Source: Aphelocoma coerulescens (lineage: Eukaryota; Chordata; Aves; Passeriformes; Corvidae). From it: a stretch of 64,000 nucleotides of DNA. The position numbers and the translations under genes were made by a program. The notes beneath the pieces are model-generated. The model had not been told where the DNA came from. It did not search any database and was given only the letters and a program-made list of their open reading frames with translations. Of the stretch, positions 46,965 to 60,179 are shown one piece after another. The stretch is from positions 1,172,001 through 1,236,000 of the forward strand of contig NW_027184065.1 in NCBI RefSeq assembly GCF_041296385.1, in the 5' to 3' direction. Numbering within the stretch: the first letter of the stretch is position 1; each line of letters begins with the position of its first letter.

Positions 46965-49175
46965 TTTGGGCTTCTTCCCTTGAGCTCTGCAGCTGGCTGT
47001 CCCAGCCCAGCGCACCATGTGCCACCTGCTCTCCTCAGGGCTCTGCCTGCACACAGCCCCAGGAGAAGTTTTCCTGTTTGCAAGGAAAGAATGGAAAAGC
47101 CGGAGCAGGTTTCCCAAACAACAAACCCCACTCAGGAGCCACATGCTCAGTACAGGCTGCCGGGAACGATGTCCCCTTTCTACAAGGGTCAGGGTGAGCA
47201 GAATTCTCTGGGAGCAGAATTCTCGGAGTCTTTCCACTGAATTCTCTGTCCCTGTGTCTTGGGGTGACTTTATCATGTGTATCCCCTATTGCTGCTCTAT
47301 GCCCAGAAGTGAACTTTGTGCATTTCTGTGCCTTTCAACTGAGCCTGAGAGGGGGGAGAGGAAAAAAAAACCGGACAAACTTCTCAGAGCGTTTGTTCAA
47401 GGACACACATACACACTCCTCTGCATCCTGCTTGCAGCAAGAGCAGAGGAAGCAACTTTGTTTCTTTTTAGCCAGTTTTCAGCTCCTTTTCTCTGGGGGG
47501 AGATGGAGAGTTGAACTTTGTTTTCCTGGGACTTTGGGGTTTTTTTTCCCTTCTTCTCTTCTTGACTCTTTCAACATCAGACCACATTGGGAGAATTTTC
47601 TACTGAGGTGGGGGCCCTGAATGTGGGCCCATGAGCCAGCTGCAAGGAGGAGGAGAGAGACTACACCTCCGGAAGTGTTGGGGTTCCTCCCCCCTGCCAT
47701 GAGGTCATGGGAGAGGGGACCCTGGGGTAGAGGCATGGCCTGGGCACGGGGTCTCCCTGCTCCCTGCTCACATGTGCCCTAATCCTGTTCAGCACTGCTT
47801 ATTTTGTGTTGCCCTGTGCCAGGAGGGCCCTGGTTGTGCCGTGACTGCTCAGTTCTTTGGCAGTGCCCCGCCCATGTGGCTGGAGAAGAAAGAGCTCTGA
47901 AACTTCTCTCATGAATGGCTCCCTATTTCTTTGCACGGGCCTCGCTGTCTATGGATGTTTCAGGAGACCCCACCGAAACACGGAAGGACTCTCAAATTAT
48001 CCCAGCTTTCTCTGCACAGCGAGAGCTTTTAATATTTAGCATTGTTCTCCTTTTCCTGGGTGTTTGTTAAAAAATGGTTTTTATCTCTTTCACTTTCTTC
48101 CCAGGAAAATTCTTTTTTCCCGAAGCTGGTGGGGGAGGGCTGGGTGTAACCTGCCTTCTATCAGAGGATATTTTCCTCCACATTTGTCCAAACCGGCACA
48201 GCCTGTCCTTTCCTGGGTCTCTGTTGCAGATGGAAGCTGCTGGTGCCATTCTCAGCTTGAAGCCCTCTTTTGATGCAAGCAGATGTTGCCAGGTGTGTTC
48301 AGCAGCTGTTGCTCAATGCTTATGCCAAGCTATTGTGTTCCTCATGGAACCAAGGAGCCATTGTGACACTGCAGGGGCTGATGGCATCAAGGAGGCAATT
48401 GTGACAGTACAGAACCTCCTAGAAACAAGGCTCCATTGTGACACCGTGGGGAATCATGGAATCACGGAGCCCATTGTGACACGGCCAGGCCGCATGGAAC
48501 CAATGGTCCATGGTAACACGGCGGATTCAAGAAGAGCACGGTGACACCACGCAACATCATGGAACCATAGGTCCATTGTGACACAGCGGGGCCTGATGGA
48601 AACAAGGGGACCATTGTGGCAAAGCAGGGCCTAATGGAAGCATGGAGAGCATTGTGACATTGTGGGGAATCATGGAAGCATGGAGAGCATTGTGACACTA
48701 AGGAAACTCCTGGAACCAAGATGACCACTGGCACATAATGGAACCTCATGGAAGCAAGCCTCCATGATGACTTTGGAGGGCCTCGGGGACCACAGGACCC
48801 ATTGTGACACAGCAGGACCTGGTGGAACCAAGGAGCCTTTGTGATGCTCCAGATCCACATGGAAGCCAGGGTGCACTGAGACACAGCGGGGCCTTGTTGG
48901 AACCAAAGACACCTCTGCAAAAAGCAGGCTAGCTCATAGAAGCAAGGAGTCCATTGTTACAACGTAAAAGCTATGGAAGCAAGGGACCATTGTGACACTG
49001 CGGGGCCTCATGGAACCAATTGTCCATGATGACAGTGCGGATCAAAAGAGACCATGGTGACACTGCGGAACCCGATGGAACCAAGGAGCCATTGTGACAC
49101 AGTGGGGCCTCATGGAATCAAGGAGACCATTGTGACCCAGGTGTTGCATGTGAAGGCAAGGAGCCATTGTGACAC
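46965..49175 (+). repeat. unit 22 (family II, type b), 2211 bp
   Basis: Minisatellite 48343-49175. TTTGCAAGG and TTTCCCAAAC mark the front. TTCTACTGAGG and GTCCAAACCGG link it to units 18, 20 and 29 rather than to the later b units. In the minisatellite, 48961-48972 reads AACGTAAAAGCT where all other units have AACATCAAACCT: three changes within seven bases, seen only here. Confidence 0.95.
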
Positions 49176-51369
49176 TTTGGGCTTCTTCCCTTGAGCTCTG
49201 CAGCTGGCTGTCCCAGCCCAGCGCACCATGTGCCACCTGCTCTCCTCAGGGCTCTGCCTGCACACAGCCCCAGGAGAAGTTTTCCTGTTTGGAAGGAAAG
49301 AATGGAAAAGCCGGAGCAGGTTTCCTAAACAACAAACCCCACTCAGGAGCCACATGCTCAGTACAGGCTGCCGGGAACGATGTCCCCTTTCTACAAGGGT
49401 CAGGGTGAGCAGAATTCTCTGGGAGCAGAATTCTCGGAGTCTTTCCACTGAATTCTCTGTCCCTGTGTCTTGGGGTGACTTTATCATGTGTATCCCCTAT
49501 TGCTGCTCTATGCCCAGAAGTGAACTTTGTGCATTTCTGTGCCTTTCAACTGAGCCTGAGAGGGGGGAGAGGAAAAAAAAACCGGACAAACTTCTCAGAG
49601 CGTTTGTTCAAGGACACACATACACACTCCTCTGCATCCTGCTTGCAGCAAGAGCAGAGGAAGCAACTTTGTTTCTTTTTAGCCAGTTTTCAGCTCCTTT
49701 TCTCTGGGGGGAGATGGAGAGTTGAACTTTGTTTTCCTGGGACTTTGGGGTTTTTTTTCCCTTCTTCTCTTCTTGACTCTTTCAACATCAGACCACATTG
49801 GGAGAATTTTCTCCCGAGGTGGGGGCCCTGAATGTGGGCCCATGAGCCAGCTGCAAGGAGGAGGAGAGAGACTACACCTCCGGAAGTGTTGGGGTTCCTC
49901 CCCCCTGCCATGAGGTCATGGGAGAGGGGACCCTGGGGTAGAGGCATGGCCTGGGCACGGGGTCTCCCTGCTCCCTGCTGACATGTGCCCTAATCCTGTT
50001 CAGCACTGCTTATTTTGTGTTGCCCTGTGCCAGGAGGGCCCTGGTTGTGCCGTGACTGCTCAGTTCTTTGGCAGTGCCCCGCCCATGTGGCTGGAGAAGA
50101 AAGAGCTCTGAAACTTCTCTCAAGAATGGCTCCCTATTTCTTTGCACGGGCCTCGCTGTCTATGGATGTTTCAGGAGACCCCACCGAAACACGGAAGGAC
50201 TCTCAAATTATCCCAGCTTTCTCTGCACAGCGAGAGCTTTTAATATTTAGCATTGTTCTCCTTTTCCTGGGTGTTTGTTAAAAAAATAGTTTTTATCTCT
50301 TTCACTTTCTTCCCAGGAAAATTCTTTTTTCCCGAAGCTGGTGGGGGAGGGCTGGGTGTAACCTGCCTTCTATCAGAGGATATTTTCCTCCAAATTTGTC
50401 CAAACCGGCACAGCCTGTCCTTTCCAATGGCTGCTGGTGCCATTGTCAGCTTGAAGCCCTCTTTTGATGCAAGCAGATGTTGCCAGGTGTGTTCAGCAGC
50501 AGTTGCTCAATGCTTATGCCAAGCTATTGTGTTCCTCATGGAACCAAGGAGCCATTGTGACACTGCAGGGGCTGATGGCATCAAGGAGACAATTGTGACA
50601 GTACAGAACCTCCTAGAAACAAGGCTCCATTGTGACACCGTGGGGAATCATGGAATCACGGAGCCCATTGTGACACGGCCAGGCCGCATGGAACCAATGG
50701 TCCATGGTAACACGGCGGATTCAAGAAGAGCACGGTGACACCACGCAACATCATGGAACCATAGGTCCATTGTGACACAGCGGGGCCTCATGGAAACAAG
50801 GGGACCATTGTGGCAAAGCAGGGCCTAATGGAAGCATGGAGAGCATTGTGACATTGTGGGGAATCATGGAAGCATGGAGAGCATTGTGACACTAAGGAAA
50901 CTCCTGGAACCAAGATGACCACTGGCACATAATGGAACCTCATGGAAGCAAGCCTCCATGATGACTTTGGAGGGCCTCGGGGACCACAGGACCCATTGTG
51001 ACACAGCAGGACCTGGTGGAACCAAGGAGCCTTTGTGATGCTCCAGATCCACATGGAAGCCAGGGTGCACTGAGACACAGCGGGGCCTTGTTGGAACCAA
51101 AGACACCTCTGCAAAAAGCAGGCTAGCTCATAGAAGCAAGGAGTCCATTGTTACAACATCAAACCTATGGAAGCAAGGGACCATTGTGACACTGCGGGGC
51201 CTCATGGAACCAATTGTCCATGATGACAGTGCGGATCAAAGGAGACCATGGTGACACTGCGGAACCCGATGGAACCAAGGAGCCATTGTGACACAGTGGG
51301 GCCTCATGGAATCAAGGAGACCATTGTGACCCAGGTGTTGCATGTGAAGGCAAGGAGCCATTGTGACAC
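49176..51369 (+). repeat. unit 23 (family II, type a), 2194 bp
   Basis: Minisatellite 50537-51369. It has TTTGGAAGG, AATGGCTGCTGG after the 18-bp loss, and GCAGCAGTTGCTC at about 50499, a base shared with units 25 and 27 but not 21. GGCCCTGGTTGTG replaces the GGCCCTGCTTGTG of unit 21. Confidence 0.95.
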
Positions 51370-53580
51370 TTTGGGCTTCTTCCCTTGAGCTCTGCAGCTG
51401 GCTGTCCCAGCCCAGCGCACCATGTGCCACCTGCTCTCCTCAGGGCTCTGCCTGCACACAGCCCCAGGAGAAGTTTTCCTGTTTGCAAGGAAAGAATGGA
51501 AAAGCCGGAGCAGGTTTCCCAAACAACAAACCCCACTCAGGAGCCACATGCTCAGTACAGGCTGCCGGGAACGATGTCCCCTTTCTACAAGGGTCAGGGT
51601 GAGCAGAATTCTCTGGGAGCAGAATTCTCGGAGTCTTTCCACTGAATTCTCTGTCCCTGTGTCTTGGGGTGACTTTATCATGTGTATCCCCTATCGCTGC
51701 TCTATGCCCAGAAGTGAACTTTGTGCATTTCTGTGCCTTTCAACTGAGCCTGAGAGGGGGGAGAGGAAAAAAAAACCGGACAAACTTCTCAGAGCGTTTG
51801 TTCAAGGACACACATACACACTCCTCTGCATCCTGCTTGCAGCAAGAGCAGAGGAAGCAACTTTGTTTCTTTTTAGCCAGTTTTCAGCTCCTTTTCTCTG
51901 GGGGGAGATGGAGAGTTGAACTTTGTTTTCCTGGGACTTTGGGGTTTTTTTTCCCTTCTTCTCTTCTTGACTCTTTCAACATCAGACCACATTGGGAGAA
52001 TTTTCTCCCGAGGTGGGGGCCCTGAATGTGGGCCCATGAGCCAGCTGCAAGGAGGAGGAGAGAGACTACACCTCCGGAAGTGTTGGGGTTCCTCCCCCCT
52101 GCCATGAGGTCATGGGAGAGGGGACCCTGGGGTAGAGGCATGGCCTGGGCACGGGGTCTCCCTGCTCCCTGCTCACATGTGCCCTAATCCTGTTCAGCAC
52201 TGCTTATTTTGTGTTGCCCTGTGCCAGGAGGGCCCTGGTTGTGCCGTGATTGCTCAGTTCTTTGGCAGTGCCCCGCCCATGTGGCTGGAGAAGAAAGAGC
52301 TCTGAAACTTCTCTCATGAATGGCTCCCTATTTCTTTGCACGGGCCTCGCTGTCTATGGATGTTTCAGGAGACCCCATCGAAACACGGAAGGACTCTCAA
52401 ATTATCCCAGCTTTCTCTGCACAGCGAGAGCTTTTAATATTTAGCATTGTTCTCCTTTTCCTGGGTGTTTGTTAAAAAATGGTTTTTATCTCTTTCACTT
52501 TCTTCCCAGGAAAATTCTTTTTTCCCGAAGCTGGTGGGGGAGGGCTGGGTGTAACCTGCCTTCTATCAGAGGATATTTTCCTCCACATTTGTCAAAACCG
52601 GCACAGCCTGTCCTTTCCTGGGTCTCTGTTGCAGATGGAAGCTGCTGGTGCCATTCTCAGCTTGAAGCCCTCTTTTGATGCAAGCAGATGTTGCCAGGTG
52701 TGTTCAGCAGCTGTTGCTCAATGCTTATGCCAAGCTATTGTGTTCCTCATGGAACCAAGGAGCCATTGTGACACTGCAGGGGCTGATGGCATCAAGGAGG
52801 CAATTGTGACAGTACAGAACCTCCTAGAAACAAGGCTCCATTGTGACACCGTGGGGAATCATGGAATCACGGAGCCCATTGTGACACGGCCAGGCCGCAT
52901 GGAACCAATGGTCCATGGTAACACGGCGGATTCAAGAAGAGCACGGTGACACCACGCAACATCATGGAACCATAGGTCCATTGTGACACAGCGGGGCCTC
53001 ATGGAAACAAGGGGACCATTGTGGCAAAGCAGGGCCTAATGGAAGCATGGAGAGCATTGTGACATTGTGGGGAATCATGGAAGCATGGAGAGCATTGTGA
53101 CACTAAGGAAACTCCTGGAACCAAGATGACCACTGGCACATAATGGAACCTCATGGAAGCAAGCCTCCATGATGACTTTGGAGGGCCTCGGGGACCACAG
53201 GACCCATTGTGACACAGCAGGACCTGGTGGAACCAAGGAGCCTTTGTGATGCTCCAGATCCACATGGAAGCCAGGGTGCACTGAGACACAGCGGGGCCTT
53301 GTTGGAACCAAAGACACCTCTGCAAAAAGCAGGCTAGCTCATAGAAGCAAGGAGTCCATTGTTACAACATCAAACCTATGGAAGCAAGGGACCATTGTGA
53401 CACTGCGGGGCCTCATGGAACCAATTGTCCATGATGACAGTGCGGATCAAAAGAGACCATGGTGACACTGCGGAACCCGATGGAACCAAGGAGCCATTGT
53501 GACACAGTGGGGCCTCATGGAATCAAGGAGACCATTGTGACCCAGGTGTTGCATGTGAAGGCAAGGAGCCATTGTGACAC
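51370..53580 (+). repeat. unit 24 (family II, type b), 2211 bp
   Basis: Minisatellite 52748-53580. It has TTCTCCCGAGG and GTCAAAACCGG (about 52592), a pair shared with units 26 and 28. CCCCATCGAAAC at about 52375 matches family I subtype B. Apart from scattered bases it appears the same as units 26 and 28. Confidence 0.95.
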
Positions 53581-55774
53581 TTTGGGCTTCTTCCCTTGAG
53601 CTCTGCAGCTGGCTGTCCCAGCCCAGCGCACCATGTGCCACCTGCTCTCCTCAGGGCTCTGCCTGCACACAGCCCCAGGAGAAGTTTTCCTGTTTGGAAG
53701 GAAAGAATGGAAAAGCCGGAGCAGGTTTCCTAAACAACAAACCCCACTCAGGAGCCACATGCTCAGTACAGGCTGCCGGGAACGATGTCCCTTTTCTACA
53801 AGGGTCAGGGTGAGCAGAATTCTCTGGGAGCAGAATTCTCGGAGTCTTTCCACTGAATTCTCTGTCCCTGTGTCTTGGGGTGACTTTATCATGTGTATCC
53901 CCTATTGCTGCTCTATGCCCAGAAGTGAACTTTGTGCATTTCTGTGCCTTTCAACTGAGCCTGAGAGGGGGGAGAGGAAAAAAAAACCGGACAAACTTCT
54001 CAGAGCGTTTGTTCAAGGACACACATACACACTCCTCTGCATCCTGCTTGCAGCAAGAGCGGAGGAAACAACTTTGTTTCTTTTTAGCCAGTTTTCAGCT
54101 CCTTTTCTCTGGGGGGAGATGGAGAGTTGAACTTTGTTTTCCTGGGACTTTGGGGTTTTTTTTCCCTTCTTCTCTTCTTGACTCTTTCAACATCAGACCA
54201 CATTGGGAGAATTTTCTCCCGAGGTGGGGGCCCTGAATGTGGGCCCATGAGCCAGCTGCAAGGAGGAGGAGAGAGACTACACCTCCGGAAGTGTTGGGGT
54301 TCCTCCCCCCTGCCATGAGGTCATGGGAGAGGGGACCCTGGGGTAGAGGCATGGCCTGGGCACGGGGTCTCCCTGCTCCCTGCTGACATGTGCCCTAATC
54401 CTGTTCAGCACTGCTTATTTTGTGTTGCCCTGTGCCAGGAGGGCCCTGGTTGTGCCGTGACTGCTCAGTTCTTTGGCAGTGCCCCGCCCATGTGGCTGGA
54501 GAAGAAAGAGCTCTGAAACTTCTCTCAAGAATGGCTCCCTATTTCTTTGCACGGGCCTCGCTGTCTATGGATGTTTCAGGAGACCCCACCGAAACACGGA
54601 AGGACTCTCAAATTATCCCAGCTTTCTCTGCACAGCGAGAGCTTTTAATATTTAGCATTGTTCTCCTTTTCCTGGGTGTTTGTTAAAAAAATAGTTTTTA
54701 TCTCTTTCACTTTCTTCCCAGGAAAATTCTTTTTTCCCGAAGCTGGTGGGGGAGGGCTGGGTGTAACCTGCCTTCTATCAGAGGATATTTTCCTCCAAAT
54801 TTGTCCAAACCGGCACAGCCTGTCCTTTCCAATGGCTGCTGGTGCCATTGTCAGCTTGAAGCCCTCTTTTGATGCAAGCAGATGTTGCCAGGTGTGTTCA
54901 GCAGCAGTTGCTCAATGCTTATGCCAAGCTATTGTGTTCCTCATGGAACCAAGGAGCCATTGTGACACTGCAGGGGCTGATGGCATCAAGGAGACAATTG
55001 TGACAGTACAGAACCTCCTAGAAACAAGGCTCCATTGTGACACCGTGGGGAATCATGGAATCACGGAGCCCATTGTGACACGGCCAGGCCGCATGGAACC
55101 AATGGTCCATGGTAACACGGCGGATTCAAGAAGAGCACGGTGACACCACGCAACATCATGGAACCATAGGTCCATTGTGACACAGCGGGGCCTGATGGAA
55201 ACAAGGGGACCATTGTGGCAAAGCAGGGCCTAATGGAAGCATGGAGAGCATTGTGACATTGTGGGGAATCATGGAAGCATGGAGAGCATTGTGACACTAA
55301 GGAAACTCCTGGAACCAAGATGACCACTGGCACATAATGGAACCTCATGGAAGCAAGCCTCCATGATGACTTTGGAGGGCCTCGGGGACCACAGGACCCA
55401 TTGTGACACAGCAGGACCTGGTGGAACCAAGGAGCCTTTGTGATGCTCCAGATCCACATGGAAGCCAGGGTGCACTGAGACACAGCGGGGCCTTGTTGGA
55501 ACCAAAGACACCTCTGCAAAAAGCAGGCTAGCTCATAGAAGCAAGGAGTCCATTGTTACAACATCAAACCTATGGAAGCAAGGGACCATTGTGACACTGC
55601 GGGGCCTCATGGAACCAATTGTCCATGATGACAGTGCGGATCAAAGGAGACCATGGTGACACTGCGGAACCCGATGGAACCAAGGAGCCATTGTGACACA
55701 GTGGGGCCTCATGGAATCAAGGAGACCATTGTGACCCAGGTGTTGCATGTGAAGGCAAGGAGCCATTGTGACAC
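53581..55774 (+). repeat. unit 25 (family II, type a), 2194 bp
   Basis: Minisatellite 54942-55774. TGTCCCTTTTCTAC at about 53788 and GGAGGAAACAAC at about 54061 are shared only with unit 27. The minisatellite has GCCTGATGG, with G at 55194, as in units 21 and 22, where units 23 and 27 have GCCTCATGG. Confidence 0.95.
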
Positions 55775-57985
55775 TTTGGGCTTCTTCCCTTGAGCTCTGC
55801 AGCTGGCTGTCCCAGCCCAGCGCACCATGTGCCACCTGCTCTCCTCAGGGCTCTGCCTGCACACAGCCCCAGGAGAAGTTTTCCTGTTTGCAAGGAAAGA
55901 ATGGAAAAGCCGGAGCAGGTTTCCCAAACAACAAACCCCACTCAGGAGCCACATGCTCAGTACAGGCTGCCGGGAACGATGTCCCCTTTCTACAAGGGTC
56001 AGGGTGAGCAGAATTCTCTGGGAGCAGAATTCTCGGAGTCTTTCCACTGAATTCTCTGTCCCTGTGTCTTGGGGTGACTTTATCATGTGTATCCCCTATC
56101 GCTGCTCTATGCCCAGAAGTGAACTTTGTGCATTTCTGTGCCTTTCAACTGAGCCTGAGAGGGGGGAGAGGAAAAAAAAACCGGACAAACTTCTCAGAGC
56201 GTTTGTTCAAGGACACACATACACACTCCTCTGCATCCTGCTTGCAGCAAGAGCAGAGGAAGCAACTTTGTTTCTTTTTAGCCAGTTTTCAGCTCCTTTT
56301 CTCTGGGGGGAGATGGAGAGTTGAACTTTGTTTTCCTGGGACTTTGGGGTTTTTTTTCCCTTCTTCTCTTCTTGACTCTTTCAACATCAGACCACATTGG
56401 GAGAATTTTCTCCCGAGGTGGGGGCCCTGAATGTGGGCCCATGAGCCAGCTGCAAGGAGGAGGAGAGAGACTACACCTCCGGAAGTGTTGGGGTTCCTCC
56501 CCCCTGCCATGAGGTCATGGGAGAGGGGACCCTGGGGTAGAGGCATGGCCTGGGCACGGGGTCTCCCTGCTCCCTGCTCACATGTGCCCTAATCCTGTTC
56601 AGCACTGCTTATTTTGTGTTGCCCTGTGCCAGGAGGGCCCTGGTTGTGCCGTGATTGCTCAGTTCTTTGGCAGTGCCCCGCCCATGTGGCTGGAGAAGAA
56701 AGAGCTCTGAAACTTCTCTCATGAATGGCTCCCTATTTCTTTGCACGGGCCTCGCTGTCTATGGATGTTTCAGGAGACCCCATCGAAACACGGAAGGACT
56801 CTCAAATTATCCCAGCTTTCTCTGCACAGCGAGAGCTTTTAATATTTAGCATTGTTCTCCTTTTCCTGGGTGTTTGTTAAAAAATGGTTTTTATCTCTTT
56901 CACTTTCTTCCCAGGAAAATTCTTTTTTCCCGAAGCTGGTGGGGGAGGGCTGGGTGTAACCTGCCTTCTATCAGAGGATATTTTCCTCCACATTTGTCAA
57001 AACCGGCACAGCCTGTCCTTTCCTGGGTCTCTGTTGCAGATGGAAGCTGCTGGTGCCATTCTCAGCTTGAAGCCCTCTTTTGATGCAAGCAGATGTTGCC
57101 AGGTGTGTTCAGCAGCTGTTGCTCAATGCTTATGCCAAGCTATTGTGTTCCTCATGGAACCAAGGAGCCATTGTGACACTGCAGGGGCTGATGGCATCAA
57201 GGAGGCAATTGTGACAGTACAGAACCTCCTAGAAACAAGGCTCCATTGTGACACCGTGGGGAATCATGGAATCACGGAGCCCATTGTGACACGGCCAGGC
57301 CGCATGGAACCAATGGTCCATGGTAACACGGCGGATTCAAGAAGAGCACGGTGACACCACGCAACATCATGGAACCATAGGTCCATTGTGACACAGCGGG
57401 GCCTCATGGAAACAAGGGGACCATTGTGGCAAAGCAGGGCCTAATGGAAGCATGGAGAGCATTGTGACATTGTGGGGAATCATGGAAGCATGGAGAGCAT
57501 TGTGACACTAAGGAAACTCCTGGAACCAAGATGACCACTGGCACATAATGGAACCTCATGGAAGCAAGCCTCCATGATGACTTTGGAGGGCCTCGGGGAC
57601 CACAGGACCCATTGTGACACAGCAGGACCTGGTGGAACCAAGGAGCCTTTGTGATGCTCCAGATCCACATGGAAGCCAGGGTGCACTGAGACACAGCGGG
57701 GCCTTGTTGGAACCAAAGACACCTCTGCAAAAAGCAGGCTAGCTCATAGAAGCAAGGAGTCCATTGTTACAACATCAAACCTATGGAAGCAAGGGACCAT
57801 TGTGACACTGCGGGGCCTCATGGAACCAATTGTCCATGATGACAGTGCGGATCAAAAGAGACCATGGTGACACTGCGGAACCCGATGGAACCAAGGAGCC
57901 ATTGTGACACAGTGGGGCCTCATGGAATCAAGGAGACCATTGTGACCCAGGTGTTGCATGTGAAGGCAAGGAGCCATTGTGACAC
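55775..57985 (+). repeat. unit 26 (family II, type b), 2211 bp
   Basis: Minisatellite 57153-57985. By eye indistinguishable from unit 24 in the complex part, with the same TTCTCCCGAGG, CCCCATCGAAAC and GTCAAAACCGG. Confidence 0.95.
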
Positions 57986-60179
57986 TTTGGGCTTCTTCCC
58001 TTGAGCTCTGCAGCTGGCTGTCCCAGCCCAGCGCACCATGTGCCACCTGCTCTCCTCAGGGCTCTGCCTGCACACAGCCCCAGGAGAAGTTTTCCTGTTT
58101 GGAAGGAAAGAATGGAAAAGCCGGAGCAGGTTTCCTAAACAACAAACCCCACTCAGGAGCCACATGCTCAGTACAGGCTGCCGGGAACGATGTCCCTTTT
58201 CTACAAGGGTCAGGGTGAGCAGAATTCTCTGGGAGCAGAATTCTCGGAGTCTTTCCACTGAATTCTCTGTCCCTGTGTCTTGGGGTGACTTTATCATGTG
58301 TATCCCCTATTGCTGCTCTATGCCCAGAAGTGAACTTTGTGCATTTCTGTGCCTTTCAACTGAGCCTGAGAGGGGGGAGAGGAAAAAAAAACCGGACAAA
58401 CTTCTCAGAGCGTTTGTTCAAGGACACACATACACACTCCTCTGCATCCTGCTTGCAGCAAGAGCGGAGGAAACAACTTTGTTTCTTTTTAGCCAGTTTT
58501 CAGCTCCTTTTCTCTGGGGGGAGATGGAGAGTTGAACTTTGTTTTCCTGGGACTTTGGGGTTTTTTTTCCCTTCTTCTCTTCTTGACTCTTTCAACATCA
58601 GACCACATTGGGAGAATTTTCTCCCGAGGTGGGGGCCCTGAATGTGGGCCCATGAGCCAGCTGCAAGGAGGAGGAGAGAGACTACACCTCCGGAAGTGTT
58701 GGGGTTCCTCCCCCCTGCCATGAGGTCATGGGAGAGGGGACCCTGGGGTAGAGGCATGGCCTGGGCACGGGGTCTCCCTGCTCCCTGCTGACATGTGCCC
58801 TAATCCTGTTCAGCACTGCTTATTTTGTGTTGCCCTGTGCCAGGAGGGCCCTGGTTGTGCCGTGACTGCTCAGTTCTTTGGCAGTGCCCCGCCCATGTGG
58901 CTGGAGAAGAAAGAGCTCTGAAACTTCTCTCAAGAATGGCTCCCTATTTCTTTGCACGGGCCTCGCTGTCTATGGATGTTTCAGGAGACCCCACCGAAAC
59001 ACGGAAGGACTCTCAAATTATCCCAGCTTTCTCTGCACAGCGAGAGCTTTTAATATTTAGCATTGTTCTCCTTTTCCTGGGTGTTTGTTAAAAAAATAGT
59101 TTTTATCTCTTTCACTTTCTTCCCAGGAAAATTCTTTTTTCCCGAAGCTGGTGGGGGAGGGCTGGGTGTAACCTGCCTTCTATCAGAGGATATTTTCCTC
59201 CAAATTTGTCCAAACCGGCACAGCCTGTCCTTTCCAATGGCTGCTGGTGCCATTGTCAGCTTGAAGCCCTCTTTTGATGCAAGCAGATGTTGCCAGGTGT
59301 GTTCAGCAGCAGTTGCTCAATGCTTATGCCAAGCTATTGTGTTCCTCATGGAACCAAGGAGCCATTGTGACACTGCAGGGGCTGATGGCATCAAGGAGAC
59401 AATTGTGACAGTACAGAACCTCCTAGAAACAAGGCTCCATTGTGACACCGTGGGGAATCATGGAATCACGGAGCCCATTGTGACACGGCCAGGCCGCATG
59501 GAACCAATGGTCCATGGTAACACGGCGGATTCAAGAAGAGCACGGTGACACCACGCAACATCATGGAACCATAGGTCCATTGTGACACAGCGGGGCCTCA
59601 TGGAAACAAGGGGACCATTGTGGCAAAGCAGGGCCTAATGGAAGCATGGAGAGCATTGTGACATTGTGGGGAATCATGGAAGCATGGAGAGCATTGTGAC
59701 ACTAAGGAAACTCCTGGAACCAAGATGACCACTGGCACATAATGGAACCTCATGGAAGCAAGCCTCCATGATGACTTTGGAGGGCCTCGGGGACCACAGG
59801 ACCCATTGTGACACAGCAGGACCTGGTGGAACCAAGGAGCCTTTGTGATGCTCCAGATCCACATGGAAGCCAGGGTGCACTGAGACACAGCGGGGCCTTG
59901 TTGGAACCAAAGACACCTCTGCAAAAAGCAGGCTAGCTCATAGAAGCAAGGAGTCCATTGTTACAACATCAAACCTATGGAAGCAAGGGACCATTGTGAC
60001 ACTGCGGGGCCTCATGGAACCAATTGTCCATGATGACAGTGCGGATCAAAGGAGACCATGGTGACACTGCGGAACCCGATGGAACCAAGGAGCCATTGTG
60101 ACACAGTGGGGCCTCATGGAATCAAGGAGACCATTGTGACCCAGGTGTTGCATGTGAAGGCAAGGAGCCATTGTGACAC
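57986..60179 (+). repeat. unit 27 (family II, type a), 2194 bp
   Basis: Minisatellite 59347-60179. It shares the private bases of unit 25 (TGTCCCTTTTCTAC, GGAGGAAACAAC) at an offset of exactly 4405 bp. It differs at 59599 (C instead of G). Confidence 0.95.
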
